Positions 28,023 to 38,031 are shown, counted from the first letter of the stretch. The stretch: 64,000 nt of DNA from Gordonia sp. OPL2 (GCF_003797825.1 NZ_RKME01000002.1:240197-304196), one strand, 5' to 3'. Numbers and translations: made by a program. The notes: generated by a model not told the origin, from the sequence alone.

Positions 28023-29819
28023 TCAGCCCTTCGGCGCCTTCGCGTTCGCCACATCCGCCGGATAGTCGTCGTAGTAGTCGACGAAACCCTTGTCGCGCCC
28101 GGCGAGGACGTACACCGCATCGTCACCGGCCTTGGTGTATCCCTCCTCGCGGAGTTCGACCTTGCGATTCTTGAAGGTCGACGTCTGCTCGAAGTCCTCG
28201 ACCACGCGCACGAACAACGGGACGGCGTATGAGGGCAGGTGCCCGTACAGGTGGTCGGCGAGCGCCTTCGGATCGAGGTCCTCACCGTCGCGGATCTTGA
28301 TCGCACCCATACCGGCCTTGCCGTCGGCCTTCTCGATCTCGACGCCGTAGGCGACCGATTGCGCGACCGCCGGGAACGAGTCGAGGGCCGCCTCCACCTC
28401 GGTCGTCGCGACGTTCTCGCCCTTCCACCGGAAGGTGTCCCCGAGTCGGTCGACGAATGCGATGTGCGCGAATCCCTGATCACGGACGAGGTCGCCGGAG
28501 TTGAAGTAGGCATCGCCGTCGGTGAAGGCGTCTCGGATGACCTTCTTCTCGGTGGCCTCGGCATCGGTGTAGCCGTCGAGCGGCACACGCTCGCTGATCT
28601 CGGCGATGAGCAGTCCGGTCCCGCCCTTGGCGACCTCGGTCAACCGCCCCTGCTCGTCTCGACGGGGCTCACCGTGATCGTCGTACTCGACGATCTTGTA
28701 GGGCAGCGGACAGAACCCGGCGGTGCGCTTGACGCTGAAAGCGTTGACGAAGGCAAGGTTGAGTTCGCTGGCGCCGTAGAACTCGACGATCCGCTCGATG
28801 CCGAACCGCTCGGAGAACTCGTCCCAGATCTCGGGACGCATGCCGTTGCCGATGATCACCTTGACCGCGTGTTGCCGGTCGGTCGGCTTCTCCGGTTGGG
28901 CGAGCAGATAGCGGCAGAGTTCGCCGATGTAGCAGAACGCGGTCGCGCGGTTGAGGATGACGTCGTCCCAGAATTTCGACGCGGAGAACGACCGCCCGAT
29001 CGCGATGCACGCGCCGGAGGCGAGGACAGAGCCGAGGGACACCGACAGGGCGTTGTTGTGGTAGAGCGGCAGCGGGACATACATGGTGTCGCTGTGCCGC
29101 AGGCGGACCGCGAGACCGCCGATGCCGGAGAGATTCGCGAACCAGCGGTTGTGGCTCATCACGCTCGCCTTGGGCATCCCGGTGGTCCCGGAGGTGAAGA
29201 TGTAGAACGCCTTCGTCGACGCCGGAAGCGTCGCGGTCACCGCGGGATTCTCCTCCGATCGCCCCTCGGCGGCCGCGTCGAGCTCGGCGAAGTCGTAGAC
29301 GTGCGGCGGGCGCGACTCGACCGGGATCGACTCGAATCCCTCGACGCAGTCCGGGTCGTGGATGAGCACCTTCGCGTCGAGCAGGGACACGCTGTGCGCC
29401 ATGACCTTTCCGCGCTGGTTGTAGTTCAGCATGCCGGCGACCGCACCCAGTTTGACGGTCGCGAGCATCACCATCAGATCGGTCGGGTTGTTCTTCGACA
29501 GGATCGCGACGACGTCACCTTTGCCGACCCCGTCCTCGCTCAGCAGCGCCGCAAAGCGGTTGACGCGCCGGTTGACCTCGCCGTACGTCAGCGATCGGCC
29601 CTCGAACCGGATGAACGGACGGTCGGGATGGGCACCGGCGTGCTTCTGGAAGATGGAGCCGATGGTCCGCTTGGCCTCCGGCGGACGATGGATGAGTCCG
29701 GGCGCGTGCTTGATCATGCTCGGCGCAGAGGGCGCCATCTTGATCACGCCGCGGATGAGGTCGGTGAGCCCGACGGCCGTCGCTTGCTTGGTGTCGCCGT
29801 GGGTGTCACTGCTCGGCAT
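28023..29819 (-). CDS. fadD6: Fatty-acid--CoA ligase FadD6 type
   Basis: 598-residue ANL-superfamily acyl-CoA synthetase. The AMP-binding P-loop FTSGTTGMPKASVMSHNRW, FYGASELNLAF and the hinge/FACS region FNSGDLVRDQGFAHIAFVDR with DTFRWKGENVATTEVEAAL are present. It activates fatty acids with ATP and CoA, probably for lipid storage or uptake, similar to fatty-acid transport proteins. The gene is in the Rv1206 position, between a LOG gene and folP2. Confidence 0.92.
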   Translation of the reverse strand: MPSSDTHGDTKQATAVGLTDLIRGVIKMAPSAPSMIKHAPGLIHRPPEAKRTIGSIFQKHAGAHPDRPFIRFEGRSLTYGEVNRRVNRFAALLSEDGVGKGDVVAILSKNNPTDLMVMLATVKLGAVAGMLNYNQRGKVMAHSVSLLDAKVLIHDPDCVEGFESIPVESRPPHVYDFAELDAAAEGRSEENPAVTATLPASTKAFYIFTSGTTGMPKASVMSHNRWFANLSGIGGLAVRLRHSDTMYVPLPLYHNNALSVSLGSVLASGACIAIGRSFSASKFWDDVILNRATAFCYIGELCRYLLAQPEKPTDRQHAVKVIIGNGMRPEIWDEFSERFGIERIVEFYGASELNLAFVNAFSVKRTAGFCPLPYKIVEYDDHGEPRRDEQGRLTEVAKGGTGLLIAEISERVPLDGYTDAEATEKKVIRDAFTDGDAYFNSGDLVRDQGFAHIAFVDRLGDTFRWKGENVATTEVEAALDSFPAVAQSVAYGVEIEKADGKAGMGAIKIRDGEDLDPKALADHLYGHLPSYAVPLFVRVVEDFEQTSTFKNRKVELREEGYTKAGDDAVYVLAGRDKGFVDYYDDYPADVANAKAPKG

Positions 29820-29899
29820 CAGATCTACTCCGCTTCCTTCGTGCTTCCGCTGCTGAAGACCCGTCTGACAACGCGCGTTGGCGCACTGTGCGCCCTACC

Positions 29900-30436
29900 T
29901 TACCGAGCAGTAGCAAGCTCGATGGCCAGAGGCACCGAATCCGCCACATGCAACCGATCGAGGGCGCGCTGCGCGACGAAGCCCTGACCCCGCAGCTCCT
30001 GCAGCCATCCCAGGAGCGGTTCGTAGAAACCGAAGGGGTCGAGGAGGACCACGGGTTTGTCATGCATGCCCAGGTAGCCGGCCGTCCAGGTCTCGAACAA
30101 CTCCTCGAGTGTGCCGATGCCCCCGGGCAGGGTGATGAATCCGTCGGCGCGTTCGTCCATCTGGCGTTTGCGTTCACGCATCGTCTCCGTGACCACCAGC
30201 TCGTCCGCACCGAGATCGGCGACCTCACGCTCCATCAGTGCACGCGGGATGATCCCGACCGTCGGTCCGCCGGCGGCGCGTGCGGCCTCGGCGAGCGCGC
30301 CCATCATCGACACGTTTCCGCCCCCGGAGACGACGGTGTGACCGCTTTCGGCGAGTCCGGTGCCGAGTTGCGCGGCCAGGTCGAGGAACCGACGATCCAC
30401 CGGCCCGGATGCGCAGTAGACGCAGATCGCGCTCAT
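29900..30436 (-). CDS. LOG-family (TIGR00730) Rossmann protein, Rv1205 type
   Basis: 178 residues with the LOG signature PGGIGTLEELFE and the nucleotide-binding VVSGGGNVSMMGALAEAA. LOG enzymes cut cytokinin riboside 5'-monophosphates to free base and ribose-5-phosphate. In M. tuberculosis Rv1205 has this activity. The ATG overlaps the stop of the upstream LOG-like gene (ATGA), so the two are made together. Confidence 0.92.
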   Translation of the reverse strand: MSAICVYCASGPVDRRFLDLAAQLGTGLAESGHTVVSGGGNVSMMGALAEAARAAGGPTVGIIPRALMEREVADLGADELVVTETMRERKRQMDERADGFITLPGGIGTLEELFETWTAGYLGMHDKPVVLLDPFGFYEPLLGWLQELRGQGFVAQRALDRLHVADSVPLAIELATAR

Positions 30437-31308
30437 CGACCACCGCGTCCCGCGGCCGCCGCGGCGATGATGTCCACGGCCTCGGACGGTTCGTCGACGA
30501 GGTGGAGGAGGTCGAGGTCGTCGGGTGAGATCATGCCCTTGGTCAGCAACACGTCCCGCATCCAGCCGATCAGTCCGGCCCAGTGATCACGCCCGATCAA
30601 CACGATCGGGAACCGGACCACCTTCTTGGTCTGCACCAGCGTGAGTGCCTCGAACATCTCGTCGAGCGTGCCGAAGCCGCCAGGGAGGCAGACGAAGGCC
30701 TGCGCGTACTTCACGAACATGGTCTTGCGGACGAAGAAGTAGCGGAAGTGCATGCCGACGTCGACCCACTCGTTGAGGTGCTGTTCGAAGGGCAGCTCGA
30801 TGTTCAGACCGATGGACCGCGCACCCGCGTCCCAGGCCCCGCGGTTGGCCGCCTCCATCGCGCCCGGCCCGCCGCCGGTGATGACGGCGTACCCGGCCTC
30901 ACCCAGCGCCCGCCCGAGGCGCACGGAGAGGTCGTAGTCGGCGCTGCCCGGTACGAGGCGGGCCGAACCGAACACGGTGACCGCCTCGGCGACCTCGCTC
31001 ATCGCGTCGAATCCCGCGACGAACTCCGACTGGATCCGCAGCACGCGCCACGAATCCCGCATGGTGCGCTCCGCACGCAGGTCCTGATCGCGGGGATCGA
31101 CCCACTCCAGCAGTCGTCGGTCGGTCGTCTGGCTCGCCTCCCCTGCCTCGCGGCGCACGCGGACGGGACCGACGTAGCAGGTCTCGAGATCTGATCCGGC
31201 GGACGACGGATCGTCGTCGCGGACGGCGCCGGACCGATCGGTCGTGGGCGGTTCGCCGGCGCGATGGCGGCCGGTTTCGTCGTCGGAGGTCGCGGATGAC
31301 ATGGCCAT
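30433..31308 (-). CDS. Second LOG-like Rossmann-fold protein, long form
   Basis: About 291 residues from ATG 31308 (ATG 31302 also possible). The Rossmann/lysine-decarboxylase-like motifs are VITGGGPGAMEAANRGA and LPGGFGTLDEMFEALT (PGGxGTxxE). Compared with the neighbouring 178-residue LOG it has a 90-residue N-terminal extension, Asp/Arg/Gly-rich and then basic (RVRREAGEASQTTDRRLLEW), and belongs to the long LOG subclass. It forms a translational unit with the shorter LOG gene. Whether it has hydrolase activity is unknown. Confidence 0.88.
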   Translation of the reverse strand: MAMSSATSDDETGRHRAGEPPTTDRSGAVRDDDPSSAGSDLETCYVGPVRVRREAGEASQTTDRRLLEWVDPRDQDLRAERTMRDSWRVLRIQSEFVAGFDAMSEVAEAVTVFGSARLVPGSADYDLSVRLGRALGEAGYAVITGGGPGAMEAANRGAWDAGARSIGLNIELPFEQHLNEWVDVGMHFRYFFVRKTMFVKYAQAFVCLPGGFGTLDEMFEALTLVQTKKVVRFPIVLIGRDHWAGLIGWMRDVLLTKGMISPDDLDLLHLVDEPSEAVDIIAAAAAGRGGR

Positions 31309-31319
31309 CACGCTAACGG

Positions 31320-32429
31320 CTATGCGGACAGGAACGCACGCAGCAGGTCGGCGACCTGACCGATCTGCGCCACCGGGACCCGTTCGTCCACCCGGTGAGC
31401 CAGGTTCGGGTCTCCCGGCCCGAGATTGACCGCCGGCACGCCGAGCGCGGAGAAGCGGGATACGTCCGTCCATCCGTACTTCGCGCGGAACTGCCCGTCG
31501 GCCGCCGCCACCAATGCGGCCGCGGCCGGATTCGACAGGCCCGGAAGCGCTCCGGGCGCGGAGTCGGTGACCGTGAAGTCGACCTCGCCGCCGGCGAGTT
31601 GCGCGGCGAACACCTCGCGGACATGGTCGGTGGCCTGCTCGACGCTGCGGTCGGGCGCGAACCGGAAGTTCACGTCGACGTGAGCCGCATCGGGGACGAC
31701 ATTCCCGGCGACCCCGCCGTCGATCCCCACCGCCGACAACCCCTCGCGATACTCGCAGCCGTCGATGTCGACCGTCCGCGGGACGTAGGCGGCCAGGGTG
31801 GTGAGGACGTCGCCGAGTTTGTGGATCGCGTTGTCCCCCATCCACGATCGAGCCGAGTGAGCGCGCACGCCGCGGGTCGACAGACGCACCCGCATCGTTC
31901 CCTGGCATCCGGCCTCGATGAGACCGGCGGTCGGCTCGCCGAGGATGGCGACGTCACCGTGCAGCCACTCGGGAAGCTCACGTTCGATGGCACCGAGTCC
32001 GTTGTACTTCGCGGCGATCTCCTCACAGTCGTAGAAGATCAACGTCAGATCGTGGGCCGGCCGGGCCATCGTGGCGGCGAGATGCAGGAAGACCGCGTCC
32101 CCCGATTTCATGTCGACCGTGCCGCAGCCGTGCAACATCTCGCCCTCGCCGTCGTCGACGCTGCGCCGGTGCGGGAGGTTGCCTACGACGGGCACCGTGT
32201 CGAGGTGGCCGGCAAGGATCACCCGGCTGTCGAGTCCCCGATCGGTGCGCGCGAGGACCCGGTTTCCGTGCCGGACGATCTCGAAACCGCTTGTCTGCGA
32301 GCGCAAGGCGTTCTCCACCGCGTCGGCGATGATCGTCTCGTCGCGGGATTCGCTCTCGATGTCGACCAGCGCGGCCGTCAGATCGACGGGATCGGCGTGC
32401 AGGTCCAGGGTTGGCGTCGTCACCGTCAC
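31320..32429 (-). CDS. dapE: Succinyl-diaminopimelate desuccinylase
   Basis: 369 residues from the GTG at 32429 ([20 protein letters not shown]), close to the actinobacterial DapE length. M20 peptidase zinc motifs are [29 protein letters not shown] and [15 protein letters not shown] (catalytic Glu-Glu). It frees L,L-diaminopimelate and succinate. dapD and dapC lie 2-4 kb away on both strands, giving three steps of the succinylase DAP route in one region. Confidence 0.93.
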   Translation of the reverse strand: MTVTTPTLDLHADPVDLTAALVDIESESRDETIIADAVENALRSQTSGFEIVRHGNRVLARTDRGLDSRVILAGHLDTVPVVGNLPHRRSVDDGEGEMLHGCGTVDMKSGDAVFLHLAATMARPAHDLTLIFYDCEEIAAKYNGLGAIERELPEWLHGDVAILGEPTAGLIEAGCQGTMRVRLSTRGVRAHSARSWMGDNAIHKLGDVLTTLAAYVPRTVDIDGCEYREGLSAVGIDGGVAGNVVPDAAHVDVNFRFAPDRSVEQATDHVREVFAAQLAGGEVDFTVTDSAPGALPGLSNPAAAALVAAADGQFRAKYGWTDVSRFSALGVPAVNLGPGDPNLAHRVDERVPVAQIGQVADLLRAFLSA

Positions 32430-32523
32430 ACGGTAACGCGCGCGCCCGCTGAGCCGGGCGCGCGATGCGACGCCGCGCGACATGACCCCGGTCTGATCGT
32501 GCCGACCGGCCGGGTGCTGGTGA

Positions 32524-32877
32524 TCACCCCTTCTGGTACCGGGGTTGGTAGAGCTGGATCTCGAAACCACCGGGCGCCGCGAAATAGGTGACCAGCCCGT
32601 ACCCGTGGTCCTCGACGGGACGGGTGAACTCGACGCCCCGTGCGGTCAGTTCCGCGACGGTCTCCTCGATACTGTCGCAGTAGAACGAGATGTCCGCGGT
32701 TCCCGACGGAGGCCTGTCATGTTCGGTCGGATGTACGCCGAGATCGGCTTCGGGAGCATCGAAGATCCACCAGCCGCCACCGGTGTCGGAACCCGGTAGC
32801 GCGAGCTTGTCGCGGAGGAACTCCCGCAGCGCCTGATCCTCCGACGAATAGAACATCGCGTGCATACCTCGGATCAT
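32524..32877 (-). CDS. VOC-family protein (glyoxalase fold)
   Basis: 117 residues with the VOC beta-alpha-beta-beta-beta pattern: [40 protein letters not shown] and [20 protein letters not shown]. Likely metal-binding His in MHAMF and Glu in GFEIQLYQ. Substrate unknown. Transcribed ahead of dapE by 94 bases and possibly in the same operon. Confidence 0.82.
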   Translation of the reverse strand: MIRGMHAMFYSSEDQALREFLRDKLALPGSDTGGGWWIFDAPEADLGVHPTEHDRPPSGTADISFYCDSIEETVAELTARGVEFTRPVEDHGYGLVTYFAAPGGFEIQLYQPRYQKG

Positions 32878-33043
32878 GTGTGCGCCTCCTCGAGAATCGG
32901 ATCGGACGTGGACTTCACGGTACCGCTCGCGGCTCCGTCGCCGGCTCGATCGCCGGGACCGCCCCGGACGTGCCAGGGACCCGGTGTCGGTCGGTGTCCG
33001 AAACGTTCAAGACGCCACGTGTGACGCGCATTAGCGTCGAGTC

Positions 33044-33496
33044 ATGAGTTCTGACACCACTGACACCAACACTGGCCCCTCCGACGGGGACGTTCCCGGC
33101 CGCACGGCCGGTCCCGTCCTCAATGCACTGTCGATCGTCGTCCGGGACATGGCCGAGACCGTCGGGTTCTACCGCCGATGCGGGCTCGGATTCGCCGACG
33201 GAGCGCAGGACGCACCCCACGCGGAAGCGGTCGTCGGAGGGCTGCGGGTCCTGTTCGACACCCGCGAGATCGTCGCGTCGTTCACACCGGACTGGAGTGA
33301 GCCCGCCGGAGGTCACCGGATGGCGCTCGCGTTCGAGTGCCCGACTGCCGAGGCCGTCGACGCGCAGCACGCCGAGCTCGTCGCCGCCGGATACCGCTCG
33401 CACCGCGAACCGTTCGACGCGGTGTGGGGCCAGCGGTACGCGGTCATCCTCGACCCCGACGACAACCCGGTCGACTTCTATTGCGCGCTGGCCTGA
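33044..33496 (+). CDS. VOC-family protein (glyoxalase/bleomycin resistance type)
   Basis: 150 residues. The 20-residue N-terminal tail is Thr/Asp/Gly-rich; the domain starts at [20 protein letters not shown] and ends [18 protein letters not shown], the VOC signature. Proteins of this type include extradiol dioxygenases, resistance proteins and lyases; substrate cannot be told from the sequence. It faces an AraC-like regulator end-to-end with seven bases between stops. Confidence 0.85.
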   Translation: MSSDTTDTNTGPSDGDVPGRTAGPVLNALSIVVRDMAETVGFYRRCGLGFADGAQDAPHAEAVVGGLRVLFDTREIVASFTPDWSEPAGGHRMALAFECPTAEAVDAQHAELVAAGYRSHREPFDAVWGQRYAVILDPDDNPVDFYCALA

Positions 33497-33503
33497 TCCG
33501 ACG

Positions 33504-34190
33504 TCATCGATCGTTCGACGGCGGGTGGAAGGACGCCGGGGTGCGTCCGGTCAGCGCCACCACCTCGCGATGCAGGTGCGGTTGGTCGGCGTATCCGTGC
33601 CACGCGGCGACGTCGGCCGGGTCGACACCCGCCGTCAGGTCGTCGAGGGCCGCACGCATCCGCAGGATCCGCTGCAGGGTCTTCGGGCCGTAGCCGAAGT
33701 AGCGCGACGACTGCCGGTGCAGGGTGCGCGGGGTCATGCTCAACCGGTCGGCGCACTCGTCGATCCGATGGCCCGCGCCCAGCGCTGCGGCGGCAGCCCC
33801 CAGCCATGCCGGAGCCTCCCATGTCCGGATGCTCGCCAGTTCGCGCAGGACGGCCGCCGGATCGTCCGCCGCGGCCAACAGATCACCCCAGCGGCGCGCC
33901 CGGCCCGGCGTCCAGATGTCGTCGAGTGTCACGCGTCGGTCCCGCAGGACATCGGCCGGGACACCGAGGACGACCGGGACCGTACCGGGCGGGAGTCGGA
34001 GGCCGACCATCGTCTCCGGGCCTCGGGACCGGTGACGGTAGGGGACGGTGTCGGGCCCGGCGATCAGCACCTCGCGGCCGGTCCAGATGAGGTCCATACA
34101 ACCGTCGGGCAGGACGGTCGACTCTCCCGCGGCGCGGCGCGCACGCCAGACGGTGCCGCTCTCGGCCCGCGTTCTCCTCAGGATGGTCAC
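33504..34190 (-). CDS. AraC-family regulator with DUF6597-like N-terminus
   Basis: 228 residues from the GTG at 34190 ([15 protein letters not shown]). The N-terminal domain carries [20 protein letters not shown], the pattern of AraC proteins with DUF6597 ligand domains; the C-terminus has the double helix-turn-helix ([20 protein letters not shown] then [20 protein letters not shown]). Its stop is close to the VOC gene stop, a pairing seen often with VOC targets. It is divergent from dapD by 39 bases. Confidence 0.88.
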   Translation of the reverse strand: MTILRRTRAESGTVWRARRAAGESTVLPDGCMDLIWTGREVLIAGPDTVPYRHRSRGPETMVGLRLPPGTVPVVLGVPADVLRDRRVTLDDIWTPGRARRWGDLLAAADDPAAVLRELASIRTWEAPAWLGAAAAALGAGHRIDECADRLSMTPRTLHRQSSRYFGYGPKTLQRILRMRAALDDLTAGVDPADVAAWHGYADQPHLHREVVALTGRTPASFHPPSNDR

Positions 34191-34229
34191 GGATTCGAGT
34201 ATTCCCCGATCCCGGTAGGCTGTGCTCCC

Positions 34230-35198
34230 GTGACGACGAATGGCGCTTACGCAACCGGAATTGCCACGGTGACCAACGGGGGGTCGGCCGATCCCGGGGT
34301 GGTCCTCGACGTGTGGTTCCCGGACCTCGAACTCGACAGTCCCGCCCGGACGGAGACGGTGACCCTCGACGGCGACGACGTGCCCAGTTCGCTCCGCGAT
34401 CTCGTCGGCGCCGATGCCGCCCGCGGGGTGAAGACGGTCGCCATCCGCACATCGATCTCGGACCTGTCGGCGGCACCCGAGGACGCCTACGACGTCTATC
34501 TCCGCCTGCATCTGCTCTCCCACCGACTCGTCGCGCCACACGGGACGAATCTCGAGGGCATCTTCGGATTGCTCTCCAACGTGGTGTGGACCAATCACGG
34601 ACCGTGCCCGATCGACGGATTCGAGGCGACGCGTGCCCGACTGCGCGCCCGCGGTCCGGTCACCGTCTACAGCATCGACAAGTTCCCGCGCATGGTGGAT
34701 TACGTTCTGCCGGGCGGTGTCCGGATCGGTGACGCCGACCGGGTCCGTCTCGGGGCCCACCTCGCTCCGGGGACGACCGTGATGCACGAGGGCTTCGTCA
34801 ACTACAACGCCGGCACCCTGGGGTCGTCGATGGTCGAGGGCCGGATCTCGGCGGGTGTCGTCGTCGGCGACGGCTCAGACATCGGTGGTGGCGCGTCGAC
34901 GATGGGCACCCTGTCCGGCGGTGGCAAGGAGATCATCTCGCTGGGCAAGCGCTGTCTGCTCGGTGCGAACTCCGGATGCGGTATCCCGCTCGGCGACGAC
35001 TGTGTGGTCGAGGCCGGTCTGTATGTGACGGCCGGCACGAAGGTGACCGGGCCGGACGGTTCGTCGGTGAAGGCGCGTGACCTCGCCGGTCAGTCGAACC
35101 TGCTGTTCCGTCGCAACAGTCTCACCGGCGCCGTCGAGGTCGTGCCGTGGAAGGGCGACGGCATCGCCCTGAACGAGGCGCTGCACAAGCACAACTGA
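34230..35198 (+). CDS. dapD: Tetrahydrodipicolinate N-succinyltransferase
   Basis: 322 residues from GTG 34230 ([15 protein letters not shown]). Left-handed beta-helix transferase of the actinobacterial DapD class: [20 protein letters not shown], hexapeptide repeats through [20 protein letters not shown] and [20 protein letters not shown]. It succinylates tetrahydrodipicolinate, the step before DapC, for DAP/lysine and peptidoglycan. It converges on dapC across a bidirectional terminator. Confidence 0.95.
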   Translation: MTTNGAYATGIATVTNGGSADPGVVLDVWFPDLELDSPARTETVTLDGDDVPSSLRDLVGADAARGVKTVAIRTSISDLSAAPEDAYDVYLRLHLLSHRLVAPHGTNLEGIFGLLSNVVWTNHGPCPIDGFEATRARLRARGPVTVYSIDKFPRMVDYVLPGGVRIGDADRVRLGAHLAPGTTVMHEGFVNYNAGTLGSSMVEGRISAGVVVGDGSDIGGGASTMGTLSGGGKEIISLGKRCLLGANSGCGIPLGDDCVVEAGLYVTAGTKVTGPDGSSVKARDLAGQSNLLFRRNSLTGAVEVVPWKGDGIALNEALHKHN

Positions 35199-35214
35199 GG
35201 TCGGCGAGGGTCCT

Positions 35215-35237
35215 GGGTCGGGCTCTGCGCCCGACCC
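35215..35237. terminator. Bidirectional terminator between dapD and dapC
   Basis: GGGTCGGGC (35215-35223) and GCCCGACCC (35229-35237) pair perfectly around TCTGC, between the convergent stops. Confidence 0.8.
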
Positions 35238-35240
35238 GGA

Positions 35241-36362
35241 TCATCCGCCCAGTCGCTCGGCCGCGGCGGCGATCCGCTCGTCCGTCGCGGTCAGTGCCAT
35301 CCGGACGTGCCGGACTCCCCGTGGACCGTAGAAGTCCCCGGGCGCCGCGAGGATGCCGCGGTCGGCCAGCCAGTCGAGGGTCGAGCGGCTGTCCTCCTCG
35401 CGTGTCGCCCACAGGTACAGGCCTGCCTCGGAATCGTCGACGCGGAATCCGGCGGCGGTGACCGCGGCGAGAAGTTTCGCCCGTCGGTCACGGTAGCGTT
35501 CGGCCTGGGCACGGGCGTGCGCGTCGTCGTCGAGGGCGGCGACCATCGCTCCCTGGATGGGGAACGGCACGATCATCCCTGCATGTTTGCGTACGGCGAG
35601 CAGTTCGGCGATGAGGTCGCGGTCGCCGGCGAGGAAGCCTGCCCGGTACGACGCGAGATTCGACACCTTCGACAGCGAGTGCACGGCGATGAGCCCGGTG
35701 TGGTCGCCGTCGCTGACCCGGGGATCCAGTATCGAGAAGGCCTCGGAGTCCCAGGCGAGCCCGAGGTAGCACTCGTCGGACACGACGATGGTGCCGCGCT
35801 CCCGCGCCCACCCGATCACCTTGCGGAGGTGATCGATGCCGAGGACCTTGCCCGTCGGATTCGACGGCGAGTTCAGGAACATCAGGGCGGGGGCGCTCGG
35901 CCCCAACTGCACCGTCGAATCGGCCCGCACCGGGGTCGCGCCGGCCAGGATGGCACCGACTTCATAGGTCGGATAAGCGATCTCGGGGATCACGACGGTC
36001 TCGCCGGTCCCGATGCCGAGTGTCGACACGATGCCGGCGATGGCCTCCTTGGTGCCGATCACCGGCAAGATGCCGGATTCGTCCAGACCGGTCACGCCGT
36101 GCCGGCGGCTCAACGCCGAGACGGCTGCGGTCCGCAGCTCTGTCGTGCCGATGGTCGTCGGATATCCCGGGAACTCCGACGACGCGGTGAGTGCGTCACG
36201 GATCACCGGGTCGACGGGATCGACCGGGGTCCCGACCGAGAGGTCGACGATGCCGCCCGGATGCGCGGTCGCACGGGCCCGCGCGTCACCGATGGTGTCC
36301 CACGGGAAGTCGGGCAGGAGCCCGCTGACGCGTCGACGTGTCGCGAATCCTGACGTGCTCAC
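35241..36362 (-). CDS. dapC: Succinyldiaminopimelate transaminase
   Basis: 373-residue class I/II PLP aminotransferase. The pyridoxal lysine lies in HSLSKVSNLASYRAGFLAG; the substrate segment FLNSPSNPTGK and the tail GPRGVRHVRMALTATDERI fit actinobacterial DapC (Rv1178-like, adjacent to fdxC there too). It converts N-succinyl-2-amino-6-ketopimelate to succinyl-DAP. Nine bases after fdxC, so the two form an operon. Confidence 0.92.
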   Translation of the reverse strand: MSTSGFATRRRVSGLLPDFPWDTIGDARARATAHPGGIVDLSVGTPVDPVDPVIRDALTASSEFPGYPTTIGTTELRTAAVSALSRRHGVTGLDESGILPVIGTKEAIAGIVSTLGIGTGETVVIPEIAYPTYEVGAILAGATPVRADSTVQLGPSAPALMFLNSPSNPTGKVLGIDHLRKVIGWARERGTIVVSDECYLGLAWDSEAFSILDPRVSDGDHTGLIAVHSLSKVSNLASYRAGFLAGDRDLIAELLAVRKHAGMIVPFPIQGAMVAALDDDAHARAQAERYRDRRAKLLAAVTAAGFRVDDSEAGLYLWATREEDSRSTLDWLADRGILAAPGDFYGPRGVRHVRMALTATDERIAAAAERLGG

Positions 36363-36371
36363 GGCGTCAGA

Positions 36372-36698
36372 TCATTCCTCGTCGTTCATGGGCGGCAGAC
36401 CCTTGATGAAGGCGGGATCGGCATCGGTCTTGCCCACCTTGCTCGCACCGCCCGGCGAGCCCAGATCGTCGAAGAAGTCGGCGTTCGCGCTGACGTACGG
36501 TTCCCAGTCGTCGGGCACATCATCCTCGTAGAAGATCGCCTCGACCGGGCACACCGGCTCGCAGGCACCGCAGTCGACGCACTCGTCGGGCTGGATGTAG
36601 AGCATCCGTCCGCCCTCGTAGATGCAGTCCACCGGGCATTCCTCGACGCAGGCCTTGTCCAGGACATCGACACAAGGCTCCGCGATGATGTAGGTCAC
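36372..36698 (-). CDS. fdxC: 7Fe ferredoxin FdxC
   Basis: 108 residues from GTG 36698 with AAGGAG upstream. It carries one [3Fe-4S] and one [4Fe-4S] site: CVDVLDKACVEECPVDCIYE and CVDCGACEPVCPVEAI, then the long FdxA/FdxC-type C-terminus (NADFFDDLGSPGGASKVGK). A low-potential electron carrier, encoded upstream of dapC as in mycobacteria (Rv1177). It may serve cytochromes P450 or radical-SAM enzymes. Confidence 0.95.
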   Translation of the reverse strand: MTYIIAEPCVDVLDKACVEECPVDCIYEGGRMLYIQPDECVDCGACEPVCPVEAIFYEDDVPDDWEPYVSANADFFDDLGSPGGASKVGKTDADPAFIKGLPPMNDEE

Positions 36699-37087
36699 CA
36701 CACTCTCCTTCGCTGCAAAACTCGCGGGCCGGAGACGATCGCTGTCGCGGGGTCGTCGCCGGGACGGCGCGTGGGCTGGACGCGCCTGATCGCGGACCGG
36801 GCGGCGCCCCCGGCTCGTCGGGTCGTTCGCACACACGTGTCCGCAGACCAGCCTATCGGTCGTGGTCGCCGCTGATCGAATCCTCCCCCCTCGGATCGTG
36901 GCGGGGGTAACGCGGATCACACCAGGTCGACCGTTGCGATCACCCCGCGTGCAATTCTCGACACCTCTCGTCGCCGGCGCGAAGGTGGACTGCGTGACCG
37001 AGCGCCAACGAGTCGACGGATGGTCGGGCGAGATGTGTCCGGGTCCCAGGCCCTGACACCCGTCCCCCACGACTCGGAGTATCCCCG
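36699..37087. other. Intergenic region between fdxC and cysteine dioxygenase (no gene seen)
   Basis: Divergent promoter region of about 390 bases. I looked for a riboswitch, tRNA, hairpins and small coding sequences and found none I can support; only the fdxC and cysteine dioxygenase ribosome sites at the edges are evident. Confidence 0.6.
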
Positions 37088-37666
37088 ATGACCACCTCTC
37101 TGCGCCGCACCGATTCCCGCTTCGAACCCGCCCATGTCCGCCCCGGACACCTACCGACCCGGCTGCGTCCGGCCGACCTGCTGCGCATCACCGATCAGGG
37201 CGTCGCCGACGTTCTCGACGGCACCTACGATCATCTCCTGCCGGATCGCTGGGATCCCGTCGAGCGGTGGGCGACACGTCTCGAGACGAACGACGACCTC
37301 GATCTGTGGCTGATCAGCTGGACCCCGGATCGGTCGACGGAGTTGCACGATCACGCGGGATCACTCGGTGCGCTGACCGTGCTGTCCGGATCGTTGCGGG
37401 AGTACCGATGGACCGGAAAGGACCTCGCGCTGCGAGTCCTCACCGCCGGCGATCAGGCCGCCTTTCCCCTGGGCTGGGTACACGACGTCCAGCGACACGA
37501 TCTGTCGTCGGTCTCCTCTGATGCCGCGGCGGCCGAGACGACCCACACACCCACTCTCAGCGTGCATGCGTACTCGCCCCCGTTGACCGCGATGTCCTTC
37601 TACGACGTGACCGATCACGGTAGATTGCGCCGGACACGCACCGAACTGACGGACGAACCGGAGTGA
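37088..37666 (+). CDS. Cysteine dioxygenase-family protein (cupin)
   Basis: 192 residues, ATG 37088 with GGAGTATCCCCG upstream. The cupin iron ligands appear in STELHDHAGSLGALTVLSG (H-x-H) and the later GWVHDVQR (His), the pattern of bacterial thiol dioxygenases that oxidise cysteine to cysteine sulfinate with O2. The stop overlaps the GTG of the rhodanese gene. Near mshB, so possibly part of thiol homeostasis. Mercaptopropionate dioxygenase is an alternative. Confidence 0.82.
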   Translation: MTTSLRRTDSRFEPAHVRPGHLPTRLRPADLLRITDQGVADVLDGTYDHLLPDRWDPVERWATRLETNDDLDLWLISWTPDRSTELHDHAGSLGALTVLSGSLREYRWTGKDLALRVLTAGDQAAFPLGWVHDVQRHDLSSVSSDAAAAETTHTPTLSVHAYSPPLTAMSFYDVTDHGRLRRTRTELTDEPE

Positions 37667-38031
37667 CCCCCATGCCCACGATCGACGACCTCCTGCTCGA
37701 GGCACGCGAGCGACTGCAGCGGCTCGAGGCACATGAGGTCGCCGGTGAGCTCGCCGCGGGCGGCGTCCTCGTCGACATCCGGCCCGCCGCCCAGCGTGCG
37801 ATCGAAGGTGAGGCGGACGGGGCCCTGGTCATCGAACGCAATGTCCTCGAGTGGCGGTGCGACCCGGCAAGCGATGCCCACATCCCCGAGGCCGTCGACC
37901 ACGATGTCCGCTGGATCATCCTGTGTTCGCAGGGATACACCTCGAGCCTTGCGGCGGCCGCGCTCCAGCAACTCGGCCTGCACCGGGCGACCGACGTCGT
38001 CGGCGGATACGAGGCGCTGCGCGCGCTGTGA
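37663..38031 (+). CDS. Rhodanese-domain protein
   Basis: 122 residues from the GTG overlapping the cysteine dioxygenase stop; ATG 37672 is an alternative. The rhodanese active-site loop CSQGYTSSLAA with catalytic Cys is visible, preceded by GVLVDIRPAAQRAIEGEADG. It likely transfers sulfane sulfur or detoxifies persulfides made during cysteine oxidation. It converges with cofG. Confidence 0.88.
   Translation: MTPMPTIDDLLLEARERLQRLEAHEVAGELAAGGVLVDIRPAAQRAIEGEADGALVIERNVLEWRCDPASDAHIPEAVDHDVRWIILCSQGYTSSLAAAALQQLGLHRATDVVGGYEALRAL

Noticed and set aside
36699..37087. SAM riboswitch before the cysteine dioxygenase gene
   Set aside because: No recognisable core or pairing could be drawn.
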